Positions 16,189-24,674 are shown, counted from the stretch's first letter. The stretch: DNA of 64,000 bases from Akkermansia sp. (GCA_017477935.1 JAFVIC010000075.1:1-64000); one strand, 5' to 3'. Made by a program: numbers and translations. Notes: generated from the letters alone by a model not told the origin.

Positions 16189-16974
16189 ATGAAACCCACC
16201 TTCACGGGCACGATAGTTCTCAGCGTCGTCTGCGGCGTGCTCTGCTCATGCAACACCTCGCGTCAGCGTGTGGACTACACTTGGTTCAAAGATACCGTAA
16301 CCGCGCCACAGGATGATGTGGTAACTGTAGAGGCAGGGAGCGGCATGACTGCCGCCGAGGCAGCCGCCCCCGTCACTACGCCCCCCGTAGCAGCCGCACA
16401 GCCGCCCGCACCGGCTGTGCCTGCTGCCACCACCCCGGATCCGCTGCCGCCGGTCACTGCGCCGCCGGCACCGGCCGCCCCCATTGCGGCAACCACCCCC
16501 GCCAAAGCGACTACAAACAGGTGGTGGTGGCCCTTCGGCCAGGGGCAACAGGCTCCCGCCGACGGTAGCCCGGCCGCCTCGACGGTTCCCGCAACCTACA
16601 CCGTCAAACAGGGTGATACTCTTTCCGTCATCGCTCGCCGCCACGGTGTGAGCATGGCAGCCCTGGCACAGGCAAACGCCCTGACCAACCCGAATGCACT
16701 GCGCATCGGCCAGGTGCTCACCATCCCCGGGGGTACTGCGGCTCCCACAGCCGCCCCCATCACCCCGGCAGCTCAGCCGGCGGCAGCTCCCGCAGCCCCG
16801 CCCGCCCCGGTAACTGCCGGTCAGTACTATACCGTACGCAAGGGCGACACCCTCTCGGCCATCGCCCGCCGCCACAATACCAGCATGGCAAAAATCATGC
16901 AACTCAATAACATGACCGCAGCCCAGGCTCAGCGACTGAGTATCGGCCAGCGAATCATTCTACCCGCCAGATGA
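16189..16974 (+). CDS. LysM-domain lipoprotein, second of the cluster
   Basis: A 261-residue protein with a lipoprotein-type N-terminus (VVCGVLCSC), a long Ala/Pro linker and two LysM domains (about 137-182, YTVKQGDTLSVIARRHGVS; about 212-258, YTVRKGDTLSAIARRHNTS). The domain order matches the upstream LysM protein, suggesting a duplication, but linkers differ. Its stop overlaps the start of the L,D-transpeptidase gene (ATGA), so the two are translationally coupled. Confidence 0.9.
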   Translation: MKPTFTGTIVLSVVCGVLCSCNTSRQRVDYTWFKDTVTAPQDDVVTVEAGSGMTAAEAAAPVTTPPVAAAQPPAPAVPAATTPDPLPPVTAPPAPAAPIAATTPAKATTNRWWWPFGQGQQAPADGSPAASTVPATYTVKQGDTLSVIARRHGVSMAALAQANALTNPNALRIGQVLTIPGGTAAPTAAPITPAAQPAAAPAAPPAPVTAGQYYTVRKGDTLSAIARRHNTSMAKIMQLNNMTAAQAQRLSIGQRIILPAR

Positions 16975-17828
16975 CCATGAAATTCCGCCACATTCTCCCC
17001 CTTGCCTCAGCAGCCCTGCTGCTGAGTGCCTGTCACCAGGTAACCACCCCCGGTGCCAACGTGCACCCCATGCAGCAGCCCACTATGCTGCAAACCACAG
17101 CCACTGTCCCCGGGCAGCTCGGCTTCAACCCGCTTACGATGGAGGGCAAAAAACTGCCCACCTACGTGAACCCCTTCCCCGCCGGCACCTACGAGCACTT
17201 CGTTGCCCAGCCCGATTACCCCACCACGATGGCTGACTACTGCGACGAAAAGCTGCTCAGCATGCTCAATGCCAACAACTCCAAAATCATCATCTGTCTT
17301 TCCCAGCAGCGCGCCCGCGTCTATGTGAACGGCAAGGTTGCTATGGACTGGCCTGTTTCCACCGGCACGGATGGTCACAAGACCCCCACCGGCACCTTCC
17401 GAATCATCGAAAAAAAGGAAGACCACAAGTCCAACCGCTACGGCCGCTTTGTCAGCAACGCCGGCAAAACCACCAACTCCAATGCCGATGCCAGCAAAGG
17501 CGTGCCCGAGGGTACCACCTTCATTGCCTCGCCCATGCCCTTCTGGCACCGCCTGACCCTCGATGGCGTGGGGCTGCATGTGGGCAAGGTCGTACCGGGC
17601 AAGCGTCTGTCGCACGGCTGCATACGCTCCCCGCGTAAGGCTATCAAGAAGTTCTACGAATACAGCGTAGTGGGCATGCCGGCCTATATTCTGTACCCGG
17701 CAGAGGACTACACCCGCGGCGGCGCCGTGCGCTCGATTGATGTGAGATACCGCCCCAGCGGCGACCACACCGACATGCCGCTGCAACAGCAGACCCCGAC
17801 ATTCCCGCAGATGACCCTGACGCTGTAA
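16971..17828 (+). CDS. L,D-transpeptidase (YkuD domain) lipoprotein
   Basis: A 285-residue protein with a lipobox (LLLSAC, Cys21) and a YkuD catalytic domain (about 104-240): IICLSQQRARVYVNGK start, HKTPTGTF, His203 in GLHVG, and SHGCIR with His215 and catalytic Cys217. It forms or attaches 3-3 type crosslinks in peptidoglycan, or tethers proteins to it. An ATG two codons in (MKFRHIL) is an alternative start. With the two LysM lipoproteins it makes a compact envelope operon ending at the terminator near 17852. Confidence 0.92.
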   Translation: MTMKFRHILPLASAALLLSACHQVTTPGANVHPMQQPTMLQTTATVPGQLGFNPLTMEGKKLPTYVNPFPAGTYEHFVAQPDYPTTMADYCDEKLLSMLNANNSKIIICLSQQRARVYVNGKVAMDWPVSTGTDGHKTPTGTFRIIEKKEDHKSNRYGRFVSNAGKTTNSNADASKGVPEGTTFIASPMPFWHRLTLDGVGLHVGKVVPGKRLSHGCIRSPRKAIKKFYEYSVVGMPAYILYPAEDYTRGGAVRSIDVRYRPSGDHTDMPLQQQTPTFPQMTLTL

Positions 17829-17851
17829 TCCCCCTCACTCTTTCCACACCC

Positions 17852-17885
17852 TGTCAGCGGGCAGCAATGCCCGCTGACATTGTAT
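17852..17885 (+). terminator. Terminator after the L,D-transpeptidase gene
   Basis: Perfect 11-bp stem (17852-17862 with 17869-17879) and 6-base loop, with a short T-rich tail. Confidence 0.7.
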
Positions 17886-17908
17886 TCACCCCACCCCTTA
17901 TCAGTCAC

Positions 17909-18328
17909 ATGACCCCACGAACCCTTCGAGCGGCCAATGCCGTGCTTTACGCCACCAGCACCCTGCTGGTGATAGCCACTGTCATCTATTGCGCCTTCTA
18001 CAAACAAATGGCAGCGTGGCAATTGTGGAGCGCTATCGGCCTGGGAGCCGTTGCCACCGTATGGGGGCTCTACTACGTAACCCTGTGCTACCGCGTGACT
18101 TCTGAGGGAATATCGCGCCACGTCTTTCTGCGCCGTACCCACTACCTGCGCTGGGTCGACATTACCCATACCGACATCGCTGAAACCGACAGCAATGGCG
18201 TGGCCAGCTGCACCATATCCCTGCAAACGGCGGACAACACCACACTGAGCCTCAGCAGCGACGTGCTGCACCTCGATGACGTTCAGGAACTCGCCGGCGA
18301 AATCAGGGAATCCATTGTCCCCCACTGA
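17909..18328 (+). CDS. Small membrane protein with PH-like domain
   Basis: A 139-residue protein with two transmembrane helices near the N-terminus (about 8-28 and 40-60) and a soluble C-terminal part (YRVTSEGISRHVFLRRTHYLRWVDITH) resembling bacterial PH-like (bPH/DUF304-type) domains. An ATG at 17867 in the same frame lies inside the terminator loop, so 17909 is preferred. It is convergent with another PH-like membrane protein. Function unknown. Confidence 0.7.
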   Translation: MTPRTLRAANAVLYATSTLLVIATVIYCAFYKQMAAWQLWSAIGLGAVATVWGLYYVTLCYRVTSEGISRHVFLRRTHYLRWVDITHTDIAETDSNGVASCTISLQTADNTTLSLSSDVLHLDDVQELAGEIRESIVPH

Positions 18329-18360
18329 TCGGGAACAAGAGGAGTCCCCATTTCCAAAAG

Positions 18361-19563
18361 CTATTCACCGCCACCGCAGAGCGAGCGCACCAGCTCATAA
18401 ACCTGCGGGGCACTTGGTATATTTATCAGCCCGTGCAGCTGCTCACTGCGGTTCGACTGAAGGGTGGCAGATGGAGCAACGGTGACTTTTTTGCCGAAAA
18501 CGGCTTTCACCCCGCGCGATAACAGCGAAGGCTCTGTCACCAACACATCACCACGTGTAGCCGAGCGCATGCAGAGCTGCAACTCCAGCGGAGAATCCCA
18601 CGCAAACTGGCGCACACCGCCGGGTGACATGATAAACAGGCGGCGGTTCGTAATGATAAAATCAGTCTGCGCAAGATACCGGCGGTAGCGTGGACCGGCC
18701 AACAAGCCAGGCACACTCACCAGCAGGCTGACACCACCCACCACAAGCAGAGCGATCACCTCAATACTGCCCTCAATCAAAGAACCGCTCACCGCCAAAG
18801 CGACACCATTCAGCAGCAGGGCGCCACCGAGCAGCGCAAAAATCCACAGTATCACCTGAGTCATGGGTTGATATACGGCAGGGTTATAGGGCTCCGGAGC
18901 CGTAGCCAGCAGAATTTCCTCCCCATCAGCAAGCATGCGTCTGACCGCACATAAGTGTTCCTCAGCCCGGTGGGAATGCAGCACTTCGATTCCCGCCGGC
19001 TGCGTAAGCGATGGTGCAGACTCAACCGGGGCCACCACAGGCGGCAATCCGGCCGCAGCAGGGTACTCCCCGGGAGAATCCTGCTCATTATCCAGCACCC
19101 CGAAAAACAGAGACGGACACAACGGCAGCAAACCACTCACCAGTGCCACCAACCACAGCAACAACAAGCCCGCCAGAGAGCGCATATACAACGCCCCGCT
19201 CAACACCAGCCCGAACTCACCGAGCACCCACTCCCCTATCAATCCCTGCAACAGTGCCAGTACCATATACAGCACCGCCGGAGCTGCCACCAGAATAACC
19301 GAAGTCAGGCGCAGCAGCCGCTGCAGGGAGCGCTCATTGTCGCCCTCTTTGCGCTTTCTGAGCATGCCGAACATACCCAACAACAGCATCGGCAACGCCG
19401 AGCCGTGCAGCCACAGCTCATTGGCCAACACCTGCACCACCAGCTGAAACCAAAACACCGCAGCCAGTTGCTCTCCACCCACTCCACCGGCACAGGCCAA
19501 GCTCAGCACGCAGACCAGAGCCGCCACATTCCACACTATCGATTTAATAAGAGTCCCTTTCAT
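18361..19563 (-). CDS. Multi-pass membrane protein with PH-like domain
   Basis: A 400-residue protein with several transmembrane helices in the first 150 residues, a cytoplasmic or periplasmic linker (about 165-225), two further helices (about 240-300), then a domain with YLAQTDFIITNRRLFIMSPGG, which matches the strand pattern of bacterial PH-like domains. The stop is TAG. The ATG at 19563 is preferred because a promoter lies 12 bases upstream. No enzymatic motif seen. Confidence 0.72.
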   Translation of the reverse strand: MKGTLIKSIVWNVAALVCVLSLACAGGVGGEQLAAVFWFQLVVQVLANELWLHGSALPMLLLGMFGMLRKRKEGDNERSLQRLLRLTSVILVAAPAVLYMVLALLQGLIGEWVLGEFGLVLSGALYMRSLAGLLLLWLVALVSGLLPLCPSLFFGVLDNEQDSPGEYPAAAGLPPVVAPVESAPSLTQPAGIEVLHSHRAEEHLCAVRRMLADGEEILLATAPEPYNPAVYQPMTQVILWIFALLGGALLLNGVALAVSGSLIEGSIEVIALLVVGGVSLLVSVPGLLAGPRYRRYLAQTDFIITNRRLFIMSPGGVRQFAWDSPLELQLCMRSATRGDVLVTEPSLLSRGVKAVFGKKVTVAPSATLQSNRSEQLHGLINIPSAPQVYELVRSLCGGGE

Positions 19564-19575
19564 AAGTACCTCATC

Positions 19576-19603
19576 AGTATACACTACCACCTCCTCAAGT
19601 CAA
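19576..19603 (-). promoter_or_regulatory. Promoter of the 18361-19563 membrane protein gene
   Basis: Minus strand TTGACT (19598-19603), 16 bp, TATACT (19576-19581). Leader about 6 bases. From here to 19780 no gene is apparent. Confidence 0.65.
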
Positions 19604-19780
19604 GTTTTTTCAAGAACCTGCGATTTTCCCGGGGCTGTTGAGCTGAGGCAGGAGGGGTGAGAAAGGGTCGGAGAGCCTGAACATCAGCCTTTTATGCAGC
19701 CCGATGCCGTGTGAGGTGTATTTGAGAAAGCGGGCAGCGGCGGGAGGCTGAATTTGCAAGTAAGTGAGAAACGGCAGGAC

Positions 19781-19807
19781 AAAAAAAACCGCCCATCATA
19801 GGGCGGT
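19781..19807 (-). terminator. Terminator of the decayed island gene
   Basis: Minus strand ACCGCCC-TATGAT-GGGCGGT followed by a run of eight T. The stop codon of the 19796 frame falls within it. Confidence 0.85.
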
Positions 19808-20290
19808 CTGCTGAGGGGCTGCCGAGCGTTTGCGGCGGGTTGGCCGAGGGCTGGCATCGATATCACCGCGCCAGTCTTTGAGGCGTGAGGGCGGGACTGT
19901 GGAGCGGGAGGTATGAACCTCGGCGGGAGTGTCCACCTCGAAGCGTTCGGCGGTCTTGGCGGTGTTGCGGCGGCCACGCGCCTGCACGGTGTAGAGGAGC
20001 TGAGTGAGCTGCCAGCAGTCGAGGCCGGAGAGCATGGTTCAAGGCTCATATCAGCGCGGGCATCCACGCCGAAGCGGTCGCGCACGATGGCGGCTATGTA
20101 GGCGGTGGAGAGTTCCCAATGCCTGGCGCGGTCGCGTATCGTCCATATCAGGGCGGCGGCATCGGTCTGGGGTGTGTTGTCGGCCATGGGTTTGAGGCCA
20201 ATGATAGCGCGGAGGGCGTTGCACAGCGGCACATAGTGTTTCTGGCTGAGCTTGAGCCATGAGTCAATACCGCCGCAACGGTCGGCGGTG
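19796..20290 (-). pseudogene. Frameshifted, 5'-truncated gene of unknown function
   Basis: Protein-like sequence is split over two frames. The first part (FTADRCGGIDSWLKLSQKH, then IWTIRDRARHWELSTAYIAAIVRDRFGVDARADM) runs to about 20040; the continuation (SGLDCWQLTQLLYTVQARGRR to KRSAAPQQTAL) is one frame over. The upstream end breaks where the group II intron remnant begins, with a stop codon at the junction. The style resembles small phage or transposable-phage proteins, but I could not assign a family. The terminator overlaps its stop codon, supporting a once-real gene. Confidence 0.5.
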
Positions 20291-20332
20291 AATTAGTGGT
20301 ACGTCAGGCATGACACGTAACTGGGGTGGAAG

Positions 20333-21272
20333 GAGGGACTGAACTGGGACGAACGCCTGCTGGAGGCCATAGCCGCCCCCGGCAACCTCCGCAGGGCATA
20401 CCGGAAGGTGAAGAGAAATGGAGGGGCTGCGGGAGTCGATGGGATGAACATCGATGACGTAGCCGAATGGCTCAGAGCACACCCGGGAGAACTGAGACAA
20501 AGCCTGTTACAGGGCAGCTACCAACCGCAGGACGTAAGGGGAAAGAGCATCCCCAAACCCAACGGCGGGGAGCGAAATCTGGGTATACCGACGGTCATCG
20601 ACCGCATTGTTCAGCAAGCCTTTGTGCAGGTGCTCACCCCATACTCGACCCGCAGATGAGCGAGTCAAGTTATGGATTTCGCCCGAATCGAAGCGCCCAT
20701 GATGCCTTGCGCAGCGCAAGCACATACGCGCAGGAAGGCCGCAGTATTGTGGTCGACCTAGACTTGGAAAAGTTCTTCGACAAGGTGAACCACGACGTGC
20801 TCATGGCACGCCTGAAGAGGAAGATATCGGACAAGCCTACATTATAGGAGCAGCAGGCGCATTACGAGTAAGCAAGGAAAAGGTGGCGAAATTCAAGGAG
20901 AAAATCCGCGAAATCACCCGCCGAAACCGAAGTCTCCGACTCGGAGAGACGATAGAGGAACTCAACGCCTATATACGCGGCTGGGGTAACTATTACAAAC
21001 TGGCAGCGATACAAAAGAAGGCAGAAAAGCTGGATGGATGGGTAAGACGCAAGCTGAGAGTAATCAAACTCAAACAGAGCAAACGCGTCTACACCATAGC
21101 CTGCTTCCTGCGAGATGAAGGGGTCAGAGAAGACCATGCCTTTATGGTAGCAGGGTCAGGGAAAGGGTGGTGGCGACTATCCAAGACGAGGGAGTCCCAC
21201 CGAGCCTTGGGAAAGGAGTGGTTCAGGAAACAGGGGGTAGTCTCATTGCAGAGCGTAGTCTGTAAAGGTTAG
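20333..21272 (+). pseudogene. Group II intron reverse transcriptase/maturase, degenerate
   Basis: Three collinear pieces in different frames. The N-terminal piece (NLRRAYRKVKRNGGAAGVDGM to RNLGIPTVIDRIVQQAF, ending 20659) and the second (SESSYGFRPNRSAHDAL to VDLDLEKFFDKVNHD, about 20640-20847) are RT blocks 0-3, split by a frameshift. After KISDKP the sequence jumps to the C-terminal maturase region (EITRRNRSLRLGETIEELN, YIRGWGNYY; 20883-21272), so RT blocks 4-7 including the YADD catalytic motif are deleted. It cannot polymerise. The 3' intron RNA domains follow immediately. Confidence 0.88.
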
Positions 21273-21275
21273 GAA

Positions 21276-21332
21276 ACCGCCGTATGCCATAAAAGGCACG
21301 TACGGTGGTGTGTGAGGGGGCGAAAGCCCCCT
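21276..21332 (+). ncRNA. Group II intron domains V and VI (remnant)
   Basis: ACCGCCGTATGCC (21276-21288) pairs with GGCACGTACGGTGGT (21295-21309), the recognisable domain V hairpin of bacterial group II introns. It is followed by AGGGGGC-GAAA-GCCCCCT (21315-21332), a domain VI-like stem. The intron 3' end is probably within a few bases of 21335. Domains I-III are not present upstream of the RT, so self-splicing is not expected. Confidence 0.75.
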
Positions 21333-21346
21333 ACACGATTGCAAAA

Positions 21347-21371
21347 CAAAAAGCCCCGGGGATGCCGGGGC
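21347..21371 (-). terminator. Terminator after the 21409-21843 gene
   Basis: Minus strand GCCCCGG-CATCC-CCGGGGC followed by TTTTTG. It closes the two-gene unit 22326 to 21409 and abuts the intron remnant. Confidence 0.85.
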
Positions 21372-21408
21372 GGGGCGAATTAAGGGGGGGATGGCGAACA
21401 GTTAGCCC

Positions 21409-21843
21409 TTAGAAAAACTTTTGGATATTTCTCAGCATGAAACCAATGGCTATGGATACGGCTCCGGTGCTCAGAGTTTTTACATCCTCTACCGGAAGCC
21501 AACGCCTCTCTTCAGGACCAATATAATGCCAAAGTACAACCATGCTAAGAACCAATACACTGATGCAAAGCCCCCATACTAGAATAACCCATGCCCAATG
21601 AACATGCACGCGTTTGCTTCGCTCCAGCTCTTTCTCATCCTTTGCTTGCTTTTCAATAAGCTGCTGCTCCGACATCCCTCCTATCTGGGATGAATCAAGC
21701 TTGCCGACTGCCGCAATTTTTTCATCAAATTTCATCGAGGCTGCAACCAACTTTTCATCCGCTTTCATGATTGCAATCTCTTCATCCTCTGCTGCGGCTT
21801 CCGCTGTTGCGGCTATTGTCTCATCCAACTTTGTAGCACTCAT
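21409..21843 (-). CDS. Membrane protein with N-terminal helical region, possible toxin partner of the Panacea gene
   Basis: A 144-residue protein: an acidic, helical N-terminal part (about 1-75, likely coiled coil) and two transmembrane helices (about 84-106 and 122-138) near the C-terminus. The ATG follows GAAAGGT, a ribosome-binding site not seen at host genes. It starts 6 bases after the Panacea-domain reading frame and shares its terminator. Panacea-domain antitoxins are known to pair with unrelated toxins, some membrane-acting, so this could be the toxin, but the protein has no recognised toxin fold. Confidence 0.65.
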   Translation of the reverse strand: MSATKLDETIAATAEAAAEDEEIAIMKADEKLVAASMKFDEKIAAVGKLDSSQIGGMSEQQLIEKQAKDEKELERSKRVHVHWAWVILVWGLCISVLVLSMVVLWHYIGPEERRWLPVEDVKTLSTGAVSIAIGFMLRNIQKFF

Positions 21844-21849
21844 TACCTT

Positions 21850-22326
21850 TCACGCACATTGTGGAGTTAACATTTCCTTGAAATACAGAGCCATTTGCCA
21901 CAGCGGAATCTTTGAGTATTTGCCACATTTCCACGCAGCATCCCATGGCGATTTCTCCATGTGTGAAAGTCTTACCAAGTGCGTAGCGGTTAAATTGCCC
22001 AGCTTATCCATGACACACTCAACCACGGCAAGAGCCTCTGCATCTTGATTAAGCGAATCTGTTGCTTGCAAGGTGCCACTCACAACTCCCGCACCATAAC
22101 GTTTCAATCAATGGTACAAAGTTGGTATCACAGGGCCATAAGTCCACGCTTGAATTTCCTCGTGAAAAAGCGGATGCTCCAAGATAGCCAACGCGAACCC
22201 CTGAACAAAATACACCAGCTTTTGAAGCTTCAAATTCGTAATCTCAATATTTTTCTCCCTTGCAACAGTCAGAACACAGTTAGCCACCGCTTCTACTGAG
22301 TAGAAATTGTAGTTTACCTTGCACAT
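21850..22326 (-). pseudogene. Panacea (DUF4065/SocA-like) antitoxin-domain gene with in-frame TGA
   Basis: The N-terminal half (AVANCVLTVAREKNIEITNLKLQKLVYFVQGFAL, then IQAWTYGPVIPTLYH) matches the Panacea domain (LQKLLYF, W.YGPV.P..Y). Directly after TLYH an in-frame TGA (22108-22110) interrupts, and the same frame continues LKRYGAG and on for 80 codons to a natural stop. One point mutation therefore splits an otherwise intact gene of about 158 codons. The ATG has a strong Shine-Dalgarno (AAAGGAG, 7-base spacing). Readthrough or a sequencing error cannot be excluded. Confidence 0.78.
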
Positions 22327-22398
22327 GGCTTATCTCCTTTCCTTTATAGACAGTTCCGGTGAAGTCGAACCACCTGTGCTCCACCCCACCGTAAGCAC

Positions 22399-22427
22399 AT
22401 TCTAGCATTTGTTACCGTAACACTCAA
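22399..22427 (-). promoter_or_regulatory. Promoter of the Panacea unit with internal dyad
   Basis: Minus strand TTGAGT (22422-22427), 17 bp, TAGAAT (22399-22404). The spacer contains the dyad GTTAC-x-GTAAC (22411-22421), well placed for autorepression. The leader is about 65 bases. Confidence 0.65.
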
Positions 22428-22585
22428 GCCTATGTTCTGTCTTTTAGCCGTTTTTCGCTCCCACATGGTGCTTATTTTACACGCCAAAGCCCCTTTGTCA
22501 AGGGATGCCGCACTCCTCCAGGGAGAACTCCCCCTGGTCTGGTACAAACAAAAAGCCGAGGCTTTCCGCCCCCGCTCGCTTTTTT

Positions 22586-22954
22586 TTAATCTTTCGGCTT
22601 GCTCTCCCTCTTCCTCACCAGCAGCCACGCCCCATTGATTCCATCATGGCACAGCTGCCCCACATATTCCCAATACATAGGTATGGCATGCACCCTGCGA
22701 ACATCCTGCCAGCGCCCCTCATGCTTCTGCGCCCGCTCCAGTTCCTCCCGCGTCACATGCACTGCCCCGTATACATAGCCCGGGCTGTTGTTCATATCCG
22801 GCACACTCACCACCTCCAGTGGCCATTGCCCCTTGTTCCGCTGAAACTTCACCACCTCAACCTCATTATCCCGCCCCACCAGCATCCCCAGCAATACTAT
22901 CGCCACCAGCAACAGCACGCTGTTCACATTGAATCCTTGTAAAAATGATTTCAT
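22586..22954 (-). CDS. Small membrane-anchored protein of unknown function
   Basis: A 122-residue protein with one N-terminal transmembrane helix (about 11-27) and a soluble tail rich in charged residues (REELERAQKHEGRWQDVRRV). The ATG has a strong Shine-Dalgarno (GAAAGGAGA, 6-base spacing) and overlaps the stop of an upstream gene fragment (ATGA). It belongs to the accessory island. No family recognised. Confidence 0.6.
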   Translation of the reverse strand: MKSFLQGFNVNSVLLLVAIVLLGMLVGRDNEVEVVKFQRNKGQWPLEVVSVPDMNNSPGYVYGAVHVTREELERAQKHEGRWQDVRRVHAIPMYWEYVGQLCHDGINGAWLLVRKRESKPKD

Positions 22955-23124
22955 GGTTCGTCTCCTTTCTGTAAAAACTCCTTCTCAGCTCTCATTTCCT
23001 CCTCTGCTATGTGCTCTGCAATCCATGGGGTAAATGAGGTGAGCCCCGTTTTTTGACCACCGGCGTAAGCTTTTAAGGAATACCTAAAGCCGATGCTTGG
23101 AGCTGGGGTTAGATTACTATTTTT
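22951..23124 (-). pseudogene. 3' fragment of a gene cut off near the IS30 remnant
   Basis: An open frame without start codon reads SIGFRYSLKAYAGGQKTG, then LTSFTPWIAEHIAEEE to the end KGDEP, and stops by ATGA overlap with the next gene. The coupling and amino-acid make-up suggest it is the tail of a real gene whose 5' part was lost; the left end of the IS30 remnant lies about 50 bases upstream. Family unknown. Confidence 0.4.
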
Positions 23125-23172
23125 TCACGTTGATTGTCAACTCTTTTTTTTGCGATTTTGTAGTGTATGCAA

Positions 23173-24496
23173 GTTGTAAAATCAAATGCGACACCGAAAG
23201 CCCGCCCAAAAAGTCTCCATAGGAGCCCAAACTGCCCTAGCAGGATGGGGGGATAGGGGGAAGGACGACAATGAGTCCTTCCCCCTTGTGGAAGCGATGA
23301 AATAAAAAAAGGGTGCTTTTCGGTGTTGTAGGTGGCATAATGCCAGTGAAGCAAAATACAAACAACACTTAACTCAGATGAAAAGCACCCAAGGCGATTG
23401 TATAGCACCTTCCAGAAAAGGCAAGCATATAAATGAATCCGAACGACAGCAAATTGAGTATTGGCGCATCAAAGGTAAAGTATTACTGAGATTGCTACTC
23501 TGCTACAGCGACATCGTTCTACCATACACCGGGAACTCAAGAGAGGTACTGTAACAAATAAAAGAAGCGACTTGTCTGAGTATCAGGTCTACCGGGCTCA
23601 GCGAGCTCAGGATGACTACGTGCGCAATAGTGGAGCCGGTGGTCCTTATCTGAAACTTTCTTGGGATTCTAAAGAAGCTAAAAGATAACATGACCTTATG
23701 ACAATCAACAAATTGTCACCTTATGCAGCTATTGAGATAGCCCGACAGGAAAATCTCAACATAAACTTCTCCGCGCGAAGTCTTTACAACTACATTCATC
23801 AATATAACTACCCCATAACAGAAGATCGGCTACCTATGAAAAACAAAAGAAAAAAAGGCAGCAAGAGCCGCTCTGCACGGCTCGCTCGCAACAATGTTAA
23901 AGGGGACAGCATTGAGAAGCGTCCTGTTGAAATAAACGAGAGGAATGAAGTCGGACATTGGGAAATGGATCTGGTAGTTGGAGCCAAGGGGGGTAAAAAG
24001 GTCCTCCTGGTGCTTACGGAACGCAAAACTCGCTATGAGTATATTATTCTATTGAAAGACAAGAGTCAAAAAAGTGTTACCTGGGCTCTTAACAAGGTAG
24101 AGCGACAGTATGGCTCAAAGTTATTCAGAGAAACCTTCAAAACTATCACTTGCGACAACGGTTCCGAATTTCTTGATTTTCAATCTTTTGAAAAGTCATT
24201 ATTCAATAAAACGCGCAGAACAAAACTTTATTACGCTCAGCCGTTTTCCTCATTTGAACGCGGCAGCAACGAAAACGCAAATCGTTTAATAAGACGTCTT
24301 TTGCCTAAAAAACAACATTTGATACGCTTACGCAAAACGATATCAATCGCCTCGCCGAATGGATGAATCGTTACCCACGACGCATCTTTAAAGGAAAATC
24401 TGCTCGCCTCATGGCACGTACAGAAAAGCTCCATTTTATCAAATTTACAGCCTAAATAGAAGAAAAATCACTTACTGTCGCATTTGGTCTTGCAAT
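23173..24496 (+). mobile_element. IS30-family element, degenerate
   Basis: Imperfect terminal inverted repeats of about 21 bp (23173-23193 and 24476-24496; 17 of 21 positions match by eye, perfect 11-bp core CAAATGCGACA) bracket a broken IS30-type transposase. Base composition is clearly more AT-rich than the surroundings. Both neighbouring reading frames on the minus strand are truncated at its ends. Target-site duplication could not be established. Confidence 0.78.
23378..24455 (+). pseudogene. IS30-family transposase with several frameshifts
   Basis: The protein can be followed through four segments in changing frames: KHINESERQQIEYW (start 23378), an HTH-like part EIATLLQRHRSTIHRELKRG (about 23488-23685), then from 23698 LSPYAAIEIARQ and the DDE core (WEMDLVVGAKGGKK, TCDNGSEF), and after a slip at an A-run near 24318 the tail TQNDINRLAEWMNRYPRRIF to HFIKFTA. 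Catalytic residues are still encoded but not in one frame. Some sequence between the second and third parts is missing. Inactive. Confidence 0.85.
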
Positions 24497-24654
24497 TCAG
24501 CCTGCTGCGGGGCACCTTCGGGCAGCACCAATGCCATATTCCGGCTGACCATAAATCCGGCAAGGTCAGTATACCTCAATCCGGTAAAATATCGAGCTCC
24601 GATTTGCTCGGCGAAAAACGCATTTTTCGGAAAGAATAGTTTTTCCGATTGCAT
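24472..24654 (-). pseudogene. 5' fragment of an unknown gene truncated by the IS30 remnant
   Basis: A frame of about 60 codons (MQSEKLFFPKN to LPEGAPQQAE) whose last seven codons and stop are supplied by the IS30 terminal repeat. It starts close to the divergent fucU promoter. The sequence does not match a family I know, and the gene may never have been functional; alternatively it is the stump of a longer gene. Confidence 0.35.
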
Positions 24655-24674
24655 GAGCCCCAAGGGTGTGATAG

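Noticed and set aside
20290..21371. Intron as a class C element targeting a terminator hairpin.
   Set aside because: The nearby terminator is on the 3' side and in the opposite orientation, and the 5' part of the intron is missing, so the target cannot be judged.
22358..22374. T-arm-like sequence (GGTGG-TTCGACT-TCACC on the minus strand), possible tRNA 3' end or attachment site.
   Set aside because: No matching acceptor, D or anticodon arms upstream; the pairing includes a G-T and sits in the Panacea leader.
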